Shown here in pieces: positions 8,060 through 17,744 of a stretch of 64,000 bases of DNA (the stretch's first letter is position 1; each line of letters opens with the position of its first letter). Under the pieces are notes generated by a model. The model did no database searches and was not told where the DNA came from. It saw only the letters and a program-made list of their open reading frames with translations. Made by a program: the position numbers and the translations under genes. This DNA comes from Halomonas saccharevitans. GTDB taxonomy: Bacteria > Pseudomonadota > Gammaproteobacteria > Pseudomonadales > Halomonadaceae. The stretch spans positions 189,239 to 253,238 of the forward strand of contig NZ_FPAQ01000001.1 in assembly GCF_900116405.1 (NCBI RefSeq). The letters run 5' to 3'.

Positions 8060-9214
8060 ATGTCACGATGCCTGTTATCTATCCTGTCAGTCGTCCTGCT
8101 GCTGGTTTCCTCGGGTGTTCAGGCCCAGCCGGCCCTGCCCGGGAGCTTCATCCGCGATCTCCAGAGCCTCGAGGCCCGGCTCGCGGAAGCGCCCGCGGAG
8201 GTGCTGGTCGAGGTACAGGACAAGGCGCGCCGGCAGGCCGAGCGTTTGGCGGCGGGCAACGTCGCCGATCGCTGGGCGCGGGCCCTCTATCTGCAGCTGG
8301 CGGCCGGTGCCGCGGCGCGTCAGGGCGAGCACGGACGAGCCGCCGCGTGGCTGGATGCCGCGGCGGGAAGCGATCCGGCCCCGGCGGCCTGGCGCCAGGC
8401 ACGGCGTCGCGAGGCAGCGCTGCAGTATCGGGCCGCGGGGCGCACGGCCCTGGCCGTGGAGCGTCTGACTCGCTGGTTGGATGAGACGGCCCCGCCGGCG
8501 ATGGACGAGCGTTGGCGGTTGATCGCTTGGCTGGCGGAGCTCGAGCGCTGGGAGGCGGCCGCTGCGCGGCTCGAGGCGCTGGATGCTGCGTCGGGCGCCT
8601 GGTCGGCCGATCGCCGGGCATTGGCGCTCTCGATCTATCGGCAGGCGGGACACGAGTCCTTGGCATTGGCGCTGCTGCGCGAGCATTTGGAGCGCGAGGC
8701 CGATCCGACGCAGTGGCGACGCGCCGCGGCGCTGGCTCAGCGCCTCGGCGATCCGGGGCTCGCCGCGGCGCTCTGGGAGGTCGGCTGGCAGCGGGGGCAT
8801 CTGACGGGAAAGGAGGATCTACTGCGCCTGGCCCGGCTGCACTTGGCCGGCGGGACGCCGGCGCGGGCGGCCGAGCACCTGGAGCGAGGGCTAGAGGATG
8901 GCGTGTTGGCGATCGATGCCCGTCACCGGCGGCTGCTGGCCACGGCCTGGGAGGCGGCGCGCGATCATGGCCGGGCGCTCTCGGCCTGGGAGGCGGTCGC
9001 TCGCGAGAGCGAGCGGGCAACCGACTGGCTGCGCCTGGGCCAGCTGGCCCGCGGCTGGGGAGAGAAGGCGCTGGCGGGCCGCGCCCTGAGGCGGGCCCGC
9101 GCTCTGGGCGCCGAGGAGGCCGAGGCGTGGCTCGCCACGCTGCCCGACGCGGCGGGCGAGGACGCCTCGGCGATCGCCGATCAGAGCGAGAGCTCGGTCC
9201 AGACCGGGGCGTGA
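8060..9214 (+). CDS. TPR-repeat periplasmic protein of TonB2 operon
   Basis: 384 residues. A signal peptide (residues 1-~25, ending VQAQ) is followed by helical TPR-like repeats rich in Ala, Leu and Arg. TPR proteins are the usual last gene of TonB2 clusters in Vibrio and Shewanella relatives and are thought to steady the TonB complex or its substrates. ATG at 8060 was chosen because GAGGTGAG (8048-8055) gives a good ribosome site; a GTG at 8051 overlapping the tonB stop is the other option. Its 3' end overlaps the convergent xthA by 34 bases. Confidence 0.85.
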   Translation: MSRCLLSILSVVLLLVSSGVQAQPALPGSFIRDLQSLEARLAEAPAEVLVEVQDKARRQAERLAAGNVADRWARALYLQLAAGAAARQGEHGRAAAWLDAAAGSDPAPAAWRQARRREAALQYRAAGRTALAVERLTRWLDETAPPAMDERWRLIAWLAELERWEAAAARLEALDAASGAWSADRRALALSIYRQAGHESLALALLREHLEREADPTQWRRAAALAQRLGDPGLAAALWEVGWQRGHLTGKEDLLRLARLHLAGGTPARAAEHLERGLEDGVLAIDARHRRLLATAWEAARDHGRALSAWEAVARESERATDWLRLGQLARGWGEKALAGRALRRARALGAEEAEAWLATLPDAAGEDASAIADQSESSVQTGA

Positions 9215-10008
9215 TCCGAGGGCTTCTCCATGGCGCGCAGTTCATAGTCGATGCCGGCGTCCGCGACGCGTTCGGCGAGCGGGGGCGTGACCAGGATATG
9301 GTCGATGCGCAGCCCGCGCCGGGGGTCGCGCTCGAAGGCGCGGGAGCGGTAGTCGAACCAGCTGAAGCGATCGTCGACGTCCGGGTAGCGGAGGCGGTAG
9401 CTGTCGGTCAGGCCCCAGGCCTTGATGCCGGCCAGCCACTCGCGCTCCACGGGCTGGAAGCTGGTCTTGCCCTCGCGCAGCCAGCGCTTGCGGTTGGCCT
9501 CGCCGATGCCGATGTCGATGTCCTCGGGGGAGATGTTGAAATCACCCATCACCGCCAGGTGCTCATCGGCACGATGCTGGGTCTCCAGCAGGCGCTGCAG
9601 CTGGGCATAGAAGGCCCGCTTGTGGGGAAACTTCACCGGATGCTCGACGTTCTCGCCCTGGGGGAAGTAGCCGTTCCAGACCGTGATCGGCGTGCCGCCA
9701 TTCGGTGTGAAGCGCGCGCCGATCATGCGGCGCTGGGCGTCGTCCCCGTCGTCGGGGAAGCCCTTGAAGATCGCCTCGGGCTCGCCGCACTGGGCCGTGT
9801 CGATCATCAGGGCCACGCCGTAGTGGCCCTTCTGGCCGTGGAACTCGACGCGATAGCCCATCGCCTCCACGGCGGCCATGGGAAACTCGCTGTCCTGGAC
9901 CTTGGTCTCCTGCAGGCCGATCACCGCCGGGCGATGGGCCTCGATCAGGGCCTCGAGCTGGTGCAGGCGGGCACGAATGCCGTTGATGTTGAATGACACC
10001 AGGCGCAT
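9181..10008 (-). CDS. xthA: Exodeoxyribonuclease III
   Basis: 275 residues, close to the 268 of E. coli Xth and alignable along its whole length. It is an AP endonuclease and 3'-5' exonuclease of base-excision repair. The metal-binding glutamate is in GLQETKV; other active-site motifs are [15 protein letters not shown] (catalytic Asp/Asn), [10 protein letters not shown] and the final SDHAPVW (Asp-His). It starts 3 bases after the stop of the small basic-protein gene, so the two are probably co-transcribed. Confidence 0.97.
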   Translation of the reverse strand: MRLVSFNINGIRARLHQLEALIEAHRPAVIGLQETKVQDSEFPMAAVEAMGYRVEFHGQKGHYGVALMIDTAQCGEPEAIFKGFPDDGDDAQRRMIGARFTPNGGTPITVWNGYFPQGENVEHPVKFPHKRAFYAQLQRLLETQHRADEHLAVMGDFNISPEDIDIGIGEANRKRWLREGKTSFQPVEREWLAGIKAWGLTDSYRLRYPDVDDRFSWFDYRSRAFERDPRRGLRIDHILVTPPLAERVADAGIDYELRAMEKPSDHAPVWTELSL

Positions 10009-10011
10009 CGG

Positions 10012-10248
10012 TCAGTCGTCCTTGTGCTCGGTCGTGTCGGGGTGGATCGCGATGGACGGCCCCGCTTCCTGGCGGGCCTGCTTGCGCGCCGCCTGCAGCT
10101 TGCGCTGCTGGCGCTTCTTCTGGGTATAGCGGGTCGACGAGGTCACCTGATCGGGATTCTCGTGCCGCCACTTCTTGAAATCCTTGCGCTTGCCGGTGCG
10201 GATCTTCACCTTATCGGCCAGCGACCGGGTCTTCTTTTGGCGTGTCAT
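10012..10248 (-). CDS. Small basic protein upstream of xthA
   Basis: 78 residues, strongly basic (many Lys, Arg and Gln), with no membrane segment or signal peptide. The composition suggests nucleic-acid or ribosome binding. It is a believable gene: AGGAG precedes the ATG at a normal distance and it is followed directly by xthA. I do not recognise the family. Confidence 0.7.
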   Translation of the reverse strand: MTRQKKTRSLADKVKIRTGKRKDFKKWRHENPDQVTSSTRYTQKKRQQRKLQAARKQARQEAGPSIAIHPDTTEHKDD

Positions 10249-10415
10249 GGTGCAACTCCTGCATGTAAGGGCGCTATTCTAGCAGTCGAGGCCCGCCGGC
10301 TGACAGCAATCAACCGCCGGCAGGCGTCCGGGGGCGCCCTCGTCGCCGGAGGCTGTTACAATGGCCGTTTGCGTCACGCACCCCATCCACCCATACGGAC
10401 AAGACAGCACAGCCT

Positions 10416-11690
10416 ATGAGCGAGTCGGAACAGACCACAGCACCGGCCCAGAACCGCAAGCCCAAGCGTCGTCGGCGCAAGCCGCGGCGTCGTCAGTCGA
10501 ACTGGGATCTGCGCCAGTTCCAGGTTCCCGCTGTCGCGGGCAAGTGGCGCTTCCATGACTTCGATCTGCCGCTGCCGCTGATGCGGGCGATTCATGCCCT
10601 GGGGTTCGAATACTGCACGCCGATCCAGGCCGAGGCGCTGGCCCAGACCCTGCTGGGTGGCGACGTGGTGGGCAAGGCCCAGACCGGCACCGGCAAGACC
10701 GCGGCCTTTTTGATCTCGATCCTGGCCTACTTCCTCGAGGAGGAGGCGCCCAACGCCCAGAAGCCAGGGGCGCCGCGAGCACTGATCGTGGCTCCAACCC
10801 GCGAGCTGGCGCTGCAGATCGAGAAGGACGCCAAGGCACTGGCGCGCTTCACCGACCTCAAGGTGGCCAGCGTCGTCGGCGGCATGGACTACCAGAAGCA
10901 GCGCGAGGCGCTGGGCGATAAGCTCGATATCCTCGTCGCCACCCCGGGCCGGCTGTTGGACTTCCATGAGAAGCGCGACGTCGACCTGACCCAGGTGGAA
11001 GTGCTGGTACTCGATGAGGCCGATCGGATGCTGTCGATGGGTTTCATTCCCGACGTCAAGCGCATCATCCGCCACACGCCGAACACCGAGCAGCGCCAGA
11101 CCTTCCTGTTCTCGGCGACCTTCAGCCAGGACATTCTCAACCTGGCCAGCCAGTGGACCCACAAGCCGGCCCACGTCGATATCGCCGTCACCGTCGACAA
11201 CGCTGCCGACATCGATCAGCGCGTCTATCTGGTCGGCGACGAGGACAAGCAACGCCTGCTGGTCAACCTACTCAAGCAGGAGAGCTTCGAGCGCGTGATG
11301 GTCTTCGGCAACCGCCGGGATCTGGTGCGCAAGCTCGACGACCTGCTCGAGAAGGCCGGCATCAACGCCGCCATGCTCTCCGGCGATGTGCCCCAGAACC
11401 AGCGCATCGAGACCCTCGAGAAGTTCCGCGAGGGCAAGATTCAGGTGCTGGTGGCCACCGACGTGGCGGGACGCGGCATCCACATCGAGGATGTCAGCCA
11501 CGTGATCAACTACACCCTGCCGGAAGATCCGGAGGACTACGTCCACCGCATCGGCCGCACCGGCCGCGCCGGCGCCAAGGGCGTGTCGATCAGCTTCGTC
11601 GGCGAGGAAGACGCCTTCTCCCTGCCGGAGATCGAGCGCTACATCAACGACAAGCTGCCGTGCGAACATCCGCCGGAAGGGCTGCTCTGA
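10416..11690 (+). CDS. rhlB: ATP-dependent RNA helicase RhlB
   Basis: 424-residue DEAD-box helicase. The N-terminal basic tail ([12 protein letters not shown]) is followed by the Q motif (FEYCTPIQ), Walker A (AQTGTGKT), DEAD (VLDEADRM), SAT (LFSATF) and the C-terminal [10 protein letters not shown] motif. The ending EHPPEGLL and the overall match fit RhlB, the RNA-degradosome helicase. TACAAT at 10357-10362 could be a -10 element, but I see no -35. dinG follows after 6 bases. Confidence 0.93.
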   Translation: MSESEQTTAPAQNRKPKRRRRKPRRRQSNWDLRQFQVPAVAGKWRFHDFDLPLPLMRAIHALGFEYCTPIQAEALAQTLLGGDVVGKAQTGTGKTAAFLISILAYFLEEEAPNAQKPGAPRALIVAPTRELALQIEKDAKALARFTDLKVASVVGGMDYQKQREALGDKLDILVATPGRLLDFHEKRDVDLTQVEVLVLDEADRMLSMGFIPDVKRIIRHTPNTEQRQTFLFSATFSQDILNLASQWTHKPAHVDIAVTVDNAADIDQRVYLVGDEDKQRLLVNLLKQESFERVMVFGNRRDLVRKLDDLLEKAGINAAMLSGDVPQNQRIETLEKFREGKIQVLVATDVAGRGIHIEDVSHVINYTLPEDPEDYVHRIGRTGRAGAKGVSISFVGEEDAFSLPEIERYINDKLPCEHPPEGLL

Positions 11691-11696
11691 CGTCCC

Positions 11697-13844
11697 ATGC
11701 TTGACGAGGCCCTGAAGGGCGAGATCCAAGAGGCCTATCGGCGCGTGCTCGAGGGCCTCGGGCTCACCCCGCGCTACGGGCAGCGGCTGATGATCGCCGA
11801 GATCGCCCGCACCCTGGCGGGCATCGAGGCGGACGACGCCGGCCGACGCTTAAGCGATGAACATGTCTGCGTGCTCGAGGCCGGCACCGGTACCGGCAAG
11901 ACGCTGGCCTACCTGCTGGCCGCCCTGCCGGTGGCCAAGGCCCGCGGCAAGCGCCTGGTGATCGCCACCGCCACCGTGGCCCTGCAGGAGCAGGTGCTCC
12001 ATCAGGACCTGCCCTCGCTGAAGACTCATAGCGGGCTTTCCTTCGACTACGCCCTGGCCAAGGGACGCGGCCGCTACGTCTGCGTGGCGCGCCTCGACCA
12101 GGCGCTCGATGGCGGCGAGGAGAACCCGACGCTGTCGCTCTTCGAGCAGTCGCTCGCCAGCGGCGGCGACGACTTCCAGGCGCTGGTCAAGGAGCTCGGC
12201 GACGCATACGGCAACGGGCGCTGGGAGGGCGATCGCGACAGCTGGCCCGAGGCCATCGACGACGGCCACTGGCGCCGCCTGACCGTGGATCATCGCCAGT
12301 GCACCAATCGCCGCTGCGGCCACTTCGCCTCCTGCGCTTTCTTCCGCTCCCGCCGTCATCTGGACAGCGCCGACATCATCGTCGCCAATCACGATCTGGT
12401 GCTGGCCGACCTGGCGCTGGGCGGGGGCGTGGTGCTGCCCGACCCCGGCGACTGCATCCACGTCTTCGACGAGGGCCATCACCTGCCCGACAAGGCGTTG
12501 CAGCACTTCACCCATCGCGTCGCCGTCGGCGGGGCGCTGCGCTGGCTGCGCACCCTGAAGAGCTCGCTGACCGAGCTCAACCAGGCGCTAGCCGTGCAGC
12601 CGACCCTGGCTCGCCTGCTGTCCGGGCTGCCGGAGGCGATCAACGTGCTGGAGCCGCGCCTCGGTGAGGCGTTCGCGATGGGTCACCAGCTCGCCGGGCG
12701 GCCCCAGGGGCTGGGTGAGGGCGAAGAGAGCCGGCACCATCGCTTCGAGATGGGGCGGGTGCCCGAGGCGCTGCGCGAGCACGCCGACGGCCTGGTAACG
12801 CTTTTCGCCGAACTCGCGCGGACCCTGGAGTCCATGGCGGACATCCTGCGCGAGAGCCTCGACCCGGACAAGCACACTGGCCTGCCCCGGGAGCAGGCCG
12901 AGGCCTGGCTGCCGCTGGTGGCGCTGCTGCACGGTCGCGCCCTGGAGGCTCATGCCCTCTGGCTGGCCTTCGCCGAGCTCGATCCCGATGGCGAGCCGCC
13001 TCGGGCGCGCTGGCTGACCCTGGAGCGTTTCAACGGCGAGCCGGAGCTGAGCTTCTCGGCGAGCCCGGTCTCCGCCGCGCACACCCTGGCGCGCAACCTC
13101 TGGGGCAGCACCTATGGTGCCGTGATCACCTCGGCCACCCTCACCGCGCTCGGGCGCTTCGAACGGCTCCAGGAGCGGGCGGGGCTCGCCAATCGTTACC
13201 GCTACCAGCGCCTGCCGAGCCCCTTCGACTACTCCCGGGCGGTGCTCAGCGTGCCCCGCGAGGCGGTCGATCCCGCCGACCGCGAGGGCCACGAGCGGGC
13301 CATCGTCGATTTCGTCGAGGCCCTCGGCGAGCAGGAGGCGGTGCTGATGCTCTTTTCCTCGCGAGCGCAGCTGCGCGGCGTGGAGAAGGCGCTCTCCAGG
13401 GAGCGGCGTGAGCGCGTGCTGGCGCAGGACCGCCTGCCCAAACGCGAGCTGATCACTCGGCATCGGGCGCGGGTGGATGCGGGGGAGGGCAGCATCATCT
13501 TCGGCCTGGCGAGCTTCGCCGAAGGCATCGACCTGCCCGGCGACTACCTGACCCACGTGGTGATCACCCGGCTGCCCTTCTCGGTGCCGGACGACCCGGT
13601 GGGCGCGACGCTGGCCGAGTGGATCGAGAGCCGCGGCGGCAATCCCTTCATGCGCATCAGCGTGCCCGACGCCTCGATCAAGCTGGTGCAGGCCTGCGGT
13701 CGGCTGATCCGCAAGGAGGCCGACCAGGGTCGCATCACGCTGCTCGATCGACGGGTGTTGACCCGCCGCTACGGCCGCGCGCTGCTCGATGCCCTGCCGC
13801 CCTTCGTGCGCGAGATCGACGGGGTGGTGCAGGGCGCGACATGA
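11697..13844 (+). CDS. dinG: ATP-dependent DNA helicase DinG
   Basis: 715-residue XPD-like superfamily 2 helicase, near the 716 of E. coli DinG. Walker A is EAGTGTGKT and the DEAH box is FDEGHHLP. Four cysteines for a 4Fe-4S cluster are present (one in GRGRYVC, three in CTNRRCGHFASC). Late motifs include SFAEGIDLPGDY and QACGRLIR. It unwinds DNA and R-loops and helps resolve replication-transcription conflicts. Its stop overlaps the next gene as ATGA. Confidence 0.94.
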   Translation: MLDEALKGEIQEAYRRVLEGLGLTPRYGQRLMIAEIARTLAGIEADDAGRRLSDEHVCVLEAGTGTGKTLAYLLAALPVAKARGKRLVIATATVALQEQVLHQDLPSLKTHSGLSFDYALAKGRGRYVCVARLDQALDGGEENPTLSLFEQSLASGGDDFQALVKELGDAYGNGRWEGDRDSWPEAIDDGHWRRLTVDHRQCTNRRCGHFASCAFFRSRRHLDSADIIVANHDLVLADLALGGGVVLPDPGDCIHVFDEGHHLPDKALQHFTHRVAVGGALRWLRTLKSSLTELNQALAVQPTLARLLSGLPEAINVLEPRLGEAFAMGHQLAGRPQGLGEGEESRHHRFEMGRVPEALREHADGLVTLFAELARTLESMADILRESLDPDKHTGLPREQAEAWLPLVALLHGRALEAHALWLAFAELDPDGEPPRARWLTLERFNGEPELSFSASPVSAAHTLARNLWGSTYGAVITSATLTALGRFERLQERAGLANRYRYQRLPSPFDYSRAVLSVPREAVDPADREGHERAIVDFVEALGEQEAVLMLFSSRAQLRGVEKALSRERRERVLAQDRLPKRELITRHRARVDAGEGSIIFGLASFAEGIDLPGDYLTHVVITRLPFSVPDDPVGATLAEWIESRGGNPFMRISVPDASIKLVQACGRLIRKEADQGRITLLDRRVLTRRYGRALLDALPPFVREIDGVVQGAT

Positions 13845-14704
13845 GGCTGATCCTCAGTCGCAAGGGCTTCGACAGCGCCGCCGGTGGCGTGCCGAGCCCG
13901 ATCCTGCCCGACGGGCGGCTGATCGTGCTGCCCATCCCCGATGTACACTCCCTCACGACCTATGGCGAGCTCACCCAGGACGGCGAACCGCTGGCACCCC
14001 TGGTCAGTGACCTGACCCGGGGCCGGCTTACCGCCCGACACCGGGCGCACCTCGATCCCGATCTGCTGGAAGAGAGCCTGCCGCGCCGGCCGAGCTGGCG
14101 GCCGCTGTTTGGTCAGATGGGCCAGGCGCAGGGCCACCTCCGTAACCAGGGTGTCGGACCGGGGGATCTGTTTCTGTTCTTCGGGCTCTTCCGGCAGGTC
14201 GCGCGAGGTCGCGACGGCTGGGGCTTCGTGCGGGACGCGCGGCCCCGTCACGTGCTCTGGGGCTGGATGCAGGTGGAGCGCATGCTGCCCCTGGACGGCC
14301 CGCTGCCGGCCGAGATGGCCTGGGCGAGCGATCATCCGCACTGCCAGCGCCGGGAGAGCAACAATGTGCTCTATCTCGCCCGTCGACATCTGACCATCGA
14401 TGGTCTCGCCGAGACCCTGTCGGGTGCCGGCGTCTTCTCCCATGACGCGCCGACCCTGCGGCTCACCGCACCGGATGCGGCGAACGTCACCGACTGGCGG
14501 CTCCCGTCCTGGTGGTATCCGCACCACGGCCGTCCGCCGCTCTCCTATCACGCCGACCTCGACCGCTGGCGACAGCAGGCGGAGTACACCGAGCTCAAGG
14601 CCGTGGCTCGGGGCCAGGAGTTCGTGCTGGACGCCGCGGCCTATCCCGAGGCGCTGCCCTGGGCGGCTGAGCTGATCCGCAGCCGCGCGGCGAGTCAGGC
14701 CTAG
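13841..14704 (+). CDS. Nmad3-like putative nucleotide-modification protein
   Basis: 287 residues. The N-terminus (MRLILSRKGFDSAAGG, then PSPILPDGRLIVLPIP) resembles the 'nucleotide modification associated domain 3' family described by Iyer and colleagues from phage and bacterial contexts. No enzymatic motif is assignable by eye; conserved-looking stretches are FLFFGLFRQV, DHPHCQRRESNNVLYLARR and LPSWWYP. No signal peptide or membrane helix, so probably cytoplasmic. It overlaps dinG by ATGA, so it is very likely translated from the same mRNA. The family name is recalled, not checked. Confidence 0.7.
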   Translation: MRLILSRKGFDSAAGGVPSPILPDGRLIVLPIPDVHSLTTYGELTQDGEPLAPLVSDLTRGRLTARHRAHLDPDLLEESLPRRPSWRPLFGQMGQAQGHLRNQGVGPGDLFLFFGLFRQVARGRDGWGFVRDARPRHVLWGWMQVERMLPLDGPLPAEMAWASDHPHCQRRESNNVLYLARRHLTIDGLAETLSGAGVFSHDAPTLRLTAPDAANVTDWRLPSWWYPHHGRPPLSYHADLDRWRQQAEYTELKAVARGQEFVLDAAAYPEALPWAAELIRSRAASQA

Positions 14705-14771
14705 CGCATGGAGCAGGTCTATCCAACAGGCGGGCCTGTCTTCCGATAGACACCTAGCCAGCTGCGCTAAC

Positions 14772-14803
14772 GAGACGAGCCCGCCATATGGCGGGCCCGT
14801 CTC
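14772..14803. terminator. Bidirectional hairpin between converging genes
   Basis: An inverted repeat of 16-base arms with a single A-C mismatch around CCCGCCATATGGCGGG. It sits between the end of the Nmad3-like gene and the end of aroF, where a shared terminator is expected. No long T run follows on either strand, so termination strength is uncertain. Confidence 0.6.
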
Positions 14804-14835
14804 GTCTTGTGATCGCGCATCGCGCGGGGAACGGC

Positions 14836-15915
14836 TCAGGCGGCCTGATGGCGCTTGGCCAGCACCGGGGCAAGCTTCTCGTTCATGCGCTTGAACGCCT
14901 CGACGGTGGTGTCCCAGTCGATGCAGGCATCGGTGATCGACACGCCGTATTTCAGCTCGCTGGGATCCTTGGTCATCTTCTGGTTGCCCCAGCCGAGGTT
15001 GGATTCCACCATCAACCCGATGATCGAGTGGTTGCCCTCGAGGATCTGGTTGGTGACGTTCTCCAGCACCAGCGGCTGAAGGGCCGCGTCCTTGTTGGAG
15101 TTGGCGTGCGAGCAGTCGATCATGATGTTGGGCTTGAGGTCGGCCTGCTTCAGCTCCTGCTCGGCGAGCGCCACGCTGACGCTGTCGTAGTTGGGCTTGC
15201 CGTTGCCGCCGCGCAGCACCACGTGTCCGTAAGCGTTGCCGCGGGTGCGGATGATCGCCACCTGCCCGGCCTGGTCGATGCCCAGGAAGTTGTGCGGGTG
15301 CGACACCGACTGCAGGGCGTTGACCGCGACATCGAGGCTGCCGTCGGTGCCGTTCTTGAAGCCCACCGGGCCGGAGAGGCCGGAGGCCATCTCGCGGTGC
15401 GTCTGGGACTCGGTGGTGCGGGCGCCGACGGCCGACCAGCTGATGCAGTCCTGCAGGTACTGGGGTGAGATCGGATCCAGTGCCTCGGTGGCCAGCGGCA
15501 GGCCCATCTCGGCGAGGCCGACGAGCAGGCGGCGGGCGATGTGCAGGCCCTCCTCGATCTCGAAGGAACCGTTGAGGTGGGGATCGTTGATCAGGCCCTT
15601 CCAGCCTACCGTGGTGCGCGGCTTCTCGAAGTAGACGCGCATCACAATGTAGAGGCTGTCCTTGACCTCGTCGGCCAGGCGTCGAAGCTGGCGCGCGTAG
15701 TCCAGCGCGGCGTCAACGTCGTGGATGGAGCAAGGGCCCACCACCATCAGCAGGCGCGGGTCGCGGCCGTCGAGGATGGCCTGGATGGTCTCGCGTCCCT
15801 CGATCACCGTGCGTTCCGCGGCCTCGGTCAGCGGAATCTCCCGCTTGAGGGCCTCGGGAGTGATCAAGACGTCCTGGGCGAGAACGTTGAGGTTGTTGAC
15901 CTGCTGTTCTGACAT
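14836..15915 (-). CDS. aroF: 3-deoxy-7-phosphoheptulonate synthase, Tyr-sensitive type
   Basis: 359-residue class I DAHP synthase, which joins phosphoenolpyruvate and erythrose-4-phosphate in the first step of aromatic amino-acid synthesis. Typical motifs are GPCSIHD, RVYFEKPRTTVGWKGLINDP, ARTTESQTHREMASGLS, GFKNGTDGS and IDCSHANS. Stretches such as GLPLATEALDP, INQAGQVA-like IDQAGQVA and YGVSITDACI are closer to E. coli AroF than AroG, so tyrosine control is inferred. Single-gene unit with its own promoter (15965-15993) and AGGA before the ATG. Confidence 0.94.
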   Translation of the reverse strand: MSEQQVNNLNVLAQDVLITPEALKREIPLTEAAERTVIEGRETIQAILDGRDPRLLMVVGPCSIHDVDAALDYARQLRRLADEVKDSLYIVMRVYFEKPRTTVGWKGLINDPHLNGSFEIEEGLHIARRLLVGLAEMGLPLATEALDPISPQYLQDCISWSAVGARTTESQTHREMASGLSGPVGFKNGTDGSLDVAVNALQSVSHPHNFLGIDQAGQVAIIRTRGNAYGHVVLRGGNGKPNYDSVSVALAEQELKQADLKPNIMIDCSHANSNKDAALQPLVLENVTNQILEGNHSIIGLMVESNLGWGNQKMTKDPSELKYGVSITDACIDWDTTVEAFKRMNEKLAPVLAKRHQAA

Positions 15916-16221
15916 GGTGCTTCCTGTGTCGTGTCTGCGCTGATGGCGAAATTATTTGGCTTCTACTATCGCGTGCGCGGCCGGCAAATTCAATCGTCGA
16001 CGGTGCCCGTCGGACCGGTCGCAGTGGTCTTGCCGGCGATGCGGCGAGTCGATCGGCTTGATGGACGTTCAAGAAACAGGAACACTTGTACCCTTCGAGA
16101 CTCACGACCCTGATCCTTCAGCGGCGACATGCCCCAGGTTGACACTATGTTAGCGACACCACAGCTTTCGCGACCCGAGTTCGGGTCGTCATCCACGCCT
16201 TTCCGTTCAGGGAGGGCCTGA
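15916..16221. other. 306-base divergent intergenic region aroF / rpoE
   Basis: It holds the aroF promoter on the minus strand. On the plus strand it must hold the rpoE promoter(s). A poor sigma-E-like pair (GAACAC at 16080-16085 and TCACG 16 bases later) and an isolated TTGACA (16139-16144) are visible, but neither is convincing. No coding sequence is supported here. Confidence 0.5.
15965..15993 (-). promoter_or_regulatory. Sigma-70-like promoter for aroF
   Basis: On the minus strand TTGAAT (-35, 15988-15993) and GATAGT (-10, 15965-15970) are separated by exactly 17 bases, each matching 4 of 6 consensus positions. The start site would lie about 42 bases before the aroF ATG. Confidence 0.45.
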
Positions 16222-16827
16222 ATGGGCACCCGGGAAACCGATCAGCAGCTCGTCGAGCGAGCCCAGAAGGGGGATAGCCGTGCCTTCGATCTACTGGTGA
16301 AGAAGTACCAGCACAAGATCATCGGCCTGATCAGTCGCTACGTGCACGATCATGCGGAGGTACAGGACGTGGCACAGGAGGCCTTCATCAAGGCCTATCG
16401 GGCGCTGGGCAAGTTTCGCGCCGAGAGCGCCTTCTATACCTGGATGTACCGCATCGCCATCAATACCGCCAAGAACTACCTGGTGTCCAAGGGGCGCCGT
16501 CCGCCGGGCAGCGATCTCGATATCGTCGATGCGGAGATCGTCGACCACAGCGGGCGGCTGGCCGATGCCGAGACGCCCGAGGCGGCCATGGCGCGTGACC
16601 AGCTGGAGTCGGCCATCTTCGAGGCGATCGAGGCGCTGCCCGACGATCTGCGCACGGCGATCACCCTGCGAGAGCTCGACGGGCTCTCCTATGAGGACAT
16701 CGCGGCCATCATGCAGTGCCCCGTGGGGACCGTGCGCTCGCGGATCTTCCGGGCCAGGGAGGCCGTCGATCAGCATATCCGGCCGCTGGTCACCACCGCG
16801 CGTAACCAGGAATCGGTGACCGAGTAA
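16222..16827 (+). CDS. rpoE: RNA polymerase sigma factor RpoE/AlgU
   Basis: 201-residue ECF sigma factor. Region 2 (FDLLVKKYQHKIIGLISRYV, then AQEAFIKAYRALGKFR and FYTWMYRIAINTAKN) and region 4 (LPDDLRTAITLRELDGLSYEDIA, then GTVRSRIFRARE) are complete and match RpoE/AlgU. It directs transcription of envelope-stress genes when released from RseA. An AGGGAGG-like site (16209-16215) precedes the ATG. The order rpoE-rseA-rseB-mucD is that of Pseudomonas algU-mucA-mucB-mucD. Confidence 0.96.
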   Translation: MGTRETDQQLVERAQKGDSRAFDLLVKKYQHKIIGLISRYVHDHAEVQDVAQEAFIKAYRALGKFRAESAFYTWMYRIAINTAKNYLVSKGRRPPGSDLDIVDAEIVDHSGRLADAETPEAAMARDQLESAIFEAIEALPDDLRTAITLRELDGLSYEDIAAIMQCPVGTVRSRIFRAREAVDQHIRPLVTTARNQESVTE

Positions 16828-16869
16828 GTCGCTCGGGCCGGGAAACTGCATGTTTTTTGTCGATTTGCT

Positions 16870-16896
16870 GAACTGTCCGCGGTCTGCGACGTCATA
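16870..16896 (+). promoter_or_regulatory. Candidate sigma-E promoter before rseA
   Basis: GAACTG (16870-16875), 16 bases, then TCATA (16892-16896), against the sigma-E/AlgU pattern GAACTT-N16/17-TCtgA. It lies in the 200-base gap between rpoE and rseA. It could give a separate, sigma-E-dependent supply of the anti-sigma factor and downstream genes. Confidence 0.3.
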
Positions 16897-17027
16897 TGCG
16901 GTGATCGGCCCGCCACCCGCGGGAACGTACATGCCGACATGGCCAGGGCGACACGCGCCGATGTCGGAAAATACAGGCTGTCAAAGGACCCGGAGCGGGT
17001 CGCCTTGTCGAGTGTGAGGTGTGAAGA

Positions 17028-17744
17028 ATGAGTCAGAACGCACGGGAATCGCTTTCTGCCCTGATGGATAACGAAGGGGATGAGCTTGAACTGCGTCGAG
17101 TGCTGAAGTCACTGGATGATTCACCCGACGCGGCCGATACCTGGCGGCGCTACCATCTCATGCGCAGCCTGATGCGCCGGGAACATGAGGTCGATGTCGC
17201 CACCGATCTCTCCGCCGGCATCATGGCGCGTCTCGAGGACGAGCCGTTGCCGCAGGTCGAGGCCAAGGGCGGCACGGGGCGTTCCATGTCGCTGATGCGC
17301 GGCGCCGGCATCGCCGCCGCCGTGTCGCTGATGGTGATCACCGGCGTGCAGTTCTATCAGGGTGGCATCGGCCGCGAGGTGCCCTCCGACGTGGCCGCCC
17401 AGATGCCTTCGCAGCCCATGTCGAGTCCAGAGCTGCAGGCGAGCCCGGCCGCCCTCGGTGGGTCTGAGCTGGCCGCACCCCAAGTCGGTGGTCGCCCCTC
17501 GCTTGCTGACCTTCCGCTTTTCCAGACGCCGTCCGGCGATGGCCGGGGCCTGATGACGGTGGGCGCGGGCGTCGATTCCCCGCTGGTACTCTCCCCGCGC
17601 CAGTCCGCGCGCGTCAATCAGCAGCAGGCTCAGTTGTTGCAATCTTACCTGGATCGTCACGCCGAGGGCGCGGCCTACGGCAGCGGTGATACCTGGATGC
17701 CGCTGCTGCGCGCTTCCGGCAGCGAGTCGCTGGGCCAGCGTTGA
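17028..17744 (+). CDS. rseA: Anti-sigma-E factor RseA/MucA
   Basis: 238 residues. The N-terminal cytoplasmic domain (ESLSALMDNEGDELELRRVL, DTWRRYHLMRSLMR) matches the RseA N-domain that clamps sigma-E. One membrane helix lies near residues 92-112 (GIAAAVSLMVITGVQFY), and the periplasmic tail is the target of RseB and of regulated proteolysis. Its stop overlaps the rseB start by one base (TGATG). Confidence 0.93.
   Translation: MSQNARESLSALMDNEGDELELRRVLKSLDDSPDAADTWRRYHLMRSLMRREHEVDVATDLSAGIMARLEDEPLPQVEAKGGTGRSMSLMRGAGIAAAVSLMVITGVQFYQGGIGREVPSDVAAQMPSQPMSSPELQASPAALGGSELAAPQVGGRPSLADLPLFQTPSGDGRGLMTVGAGVDSPLVLSPRQSARVNQQQAQLLQSYLDRHAEGAAYGSGDTWMPLLRASGSESLGQR

Noticed and set aside
10357..10362. 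TACAAT before rhlB (and a similar one at 20476-20481 before lepA) as promoters
   Set aside because: Good -10 matches, but no -35 at the right distance; not listed as separate promoters.
16139..16144. TTGACA before rpoE as a sigma-70 -35 element
   Set aside because: No acceptable -10 at 16-18 bases.
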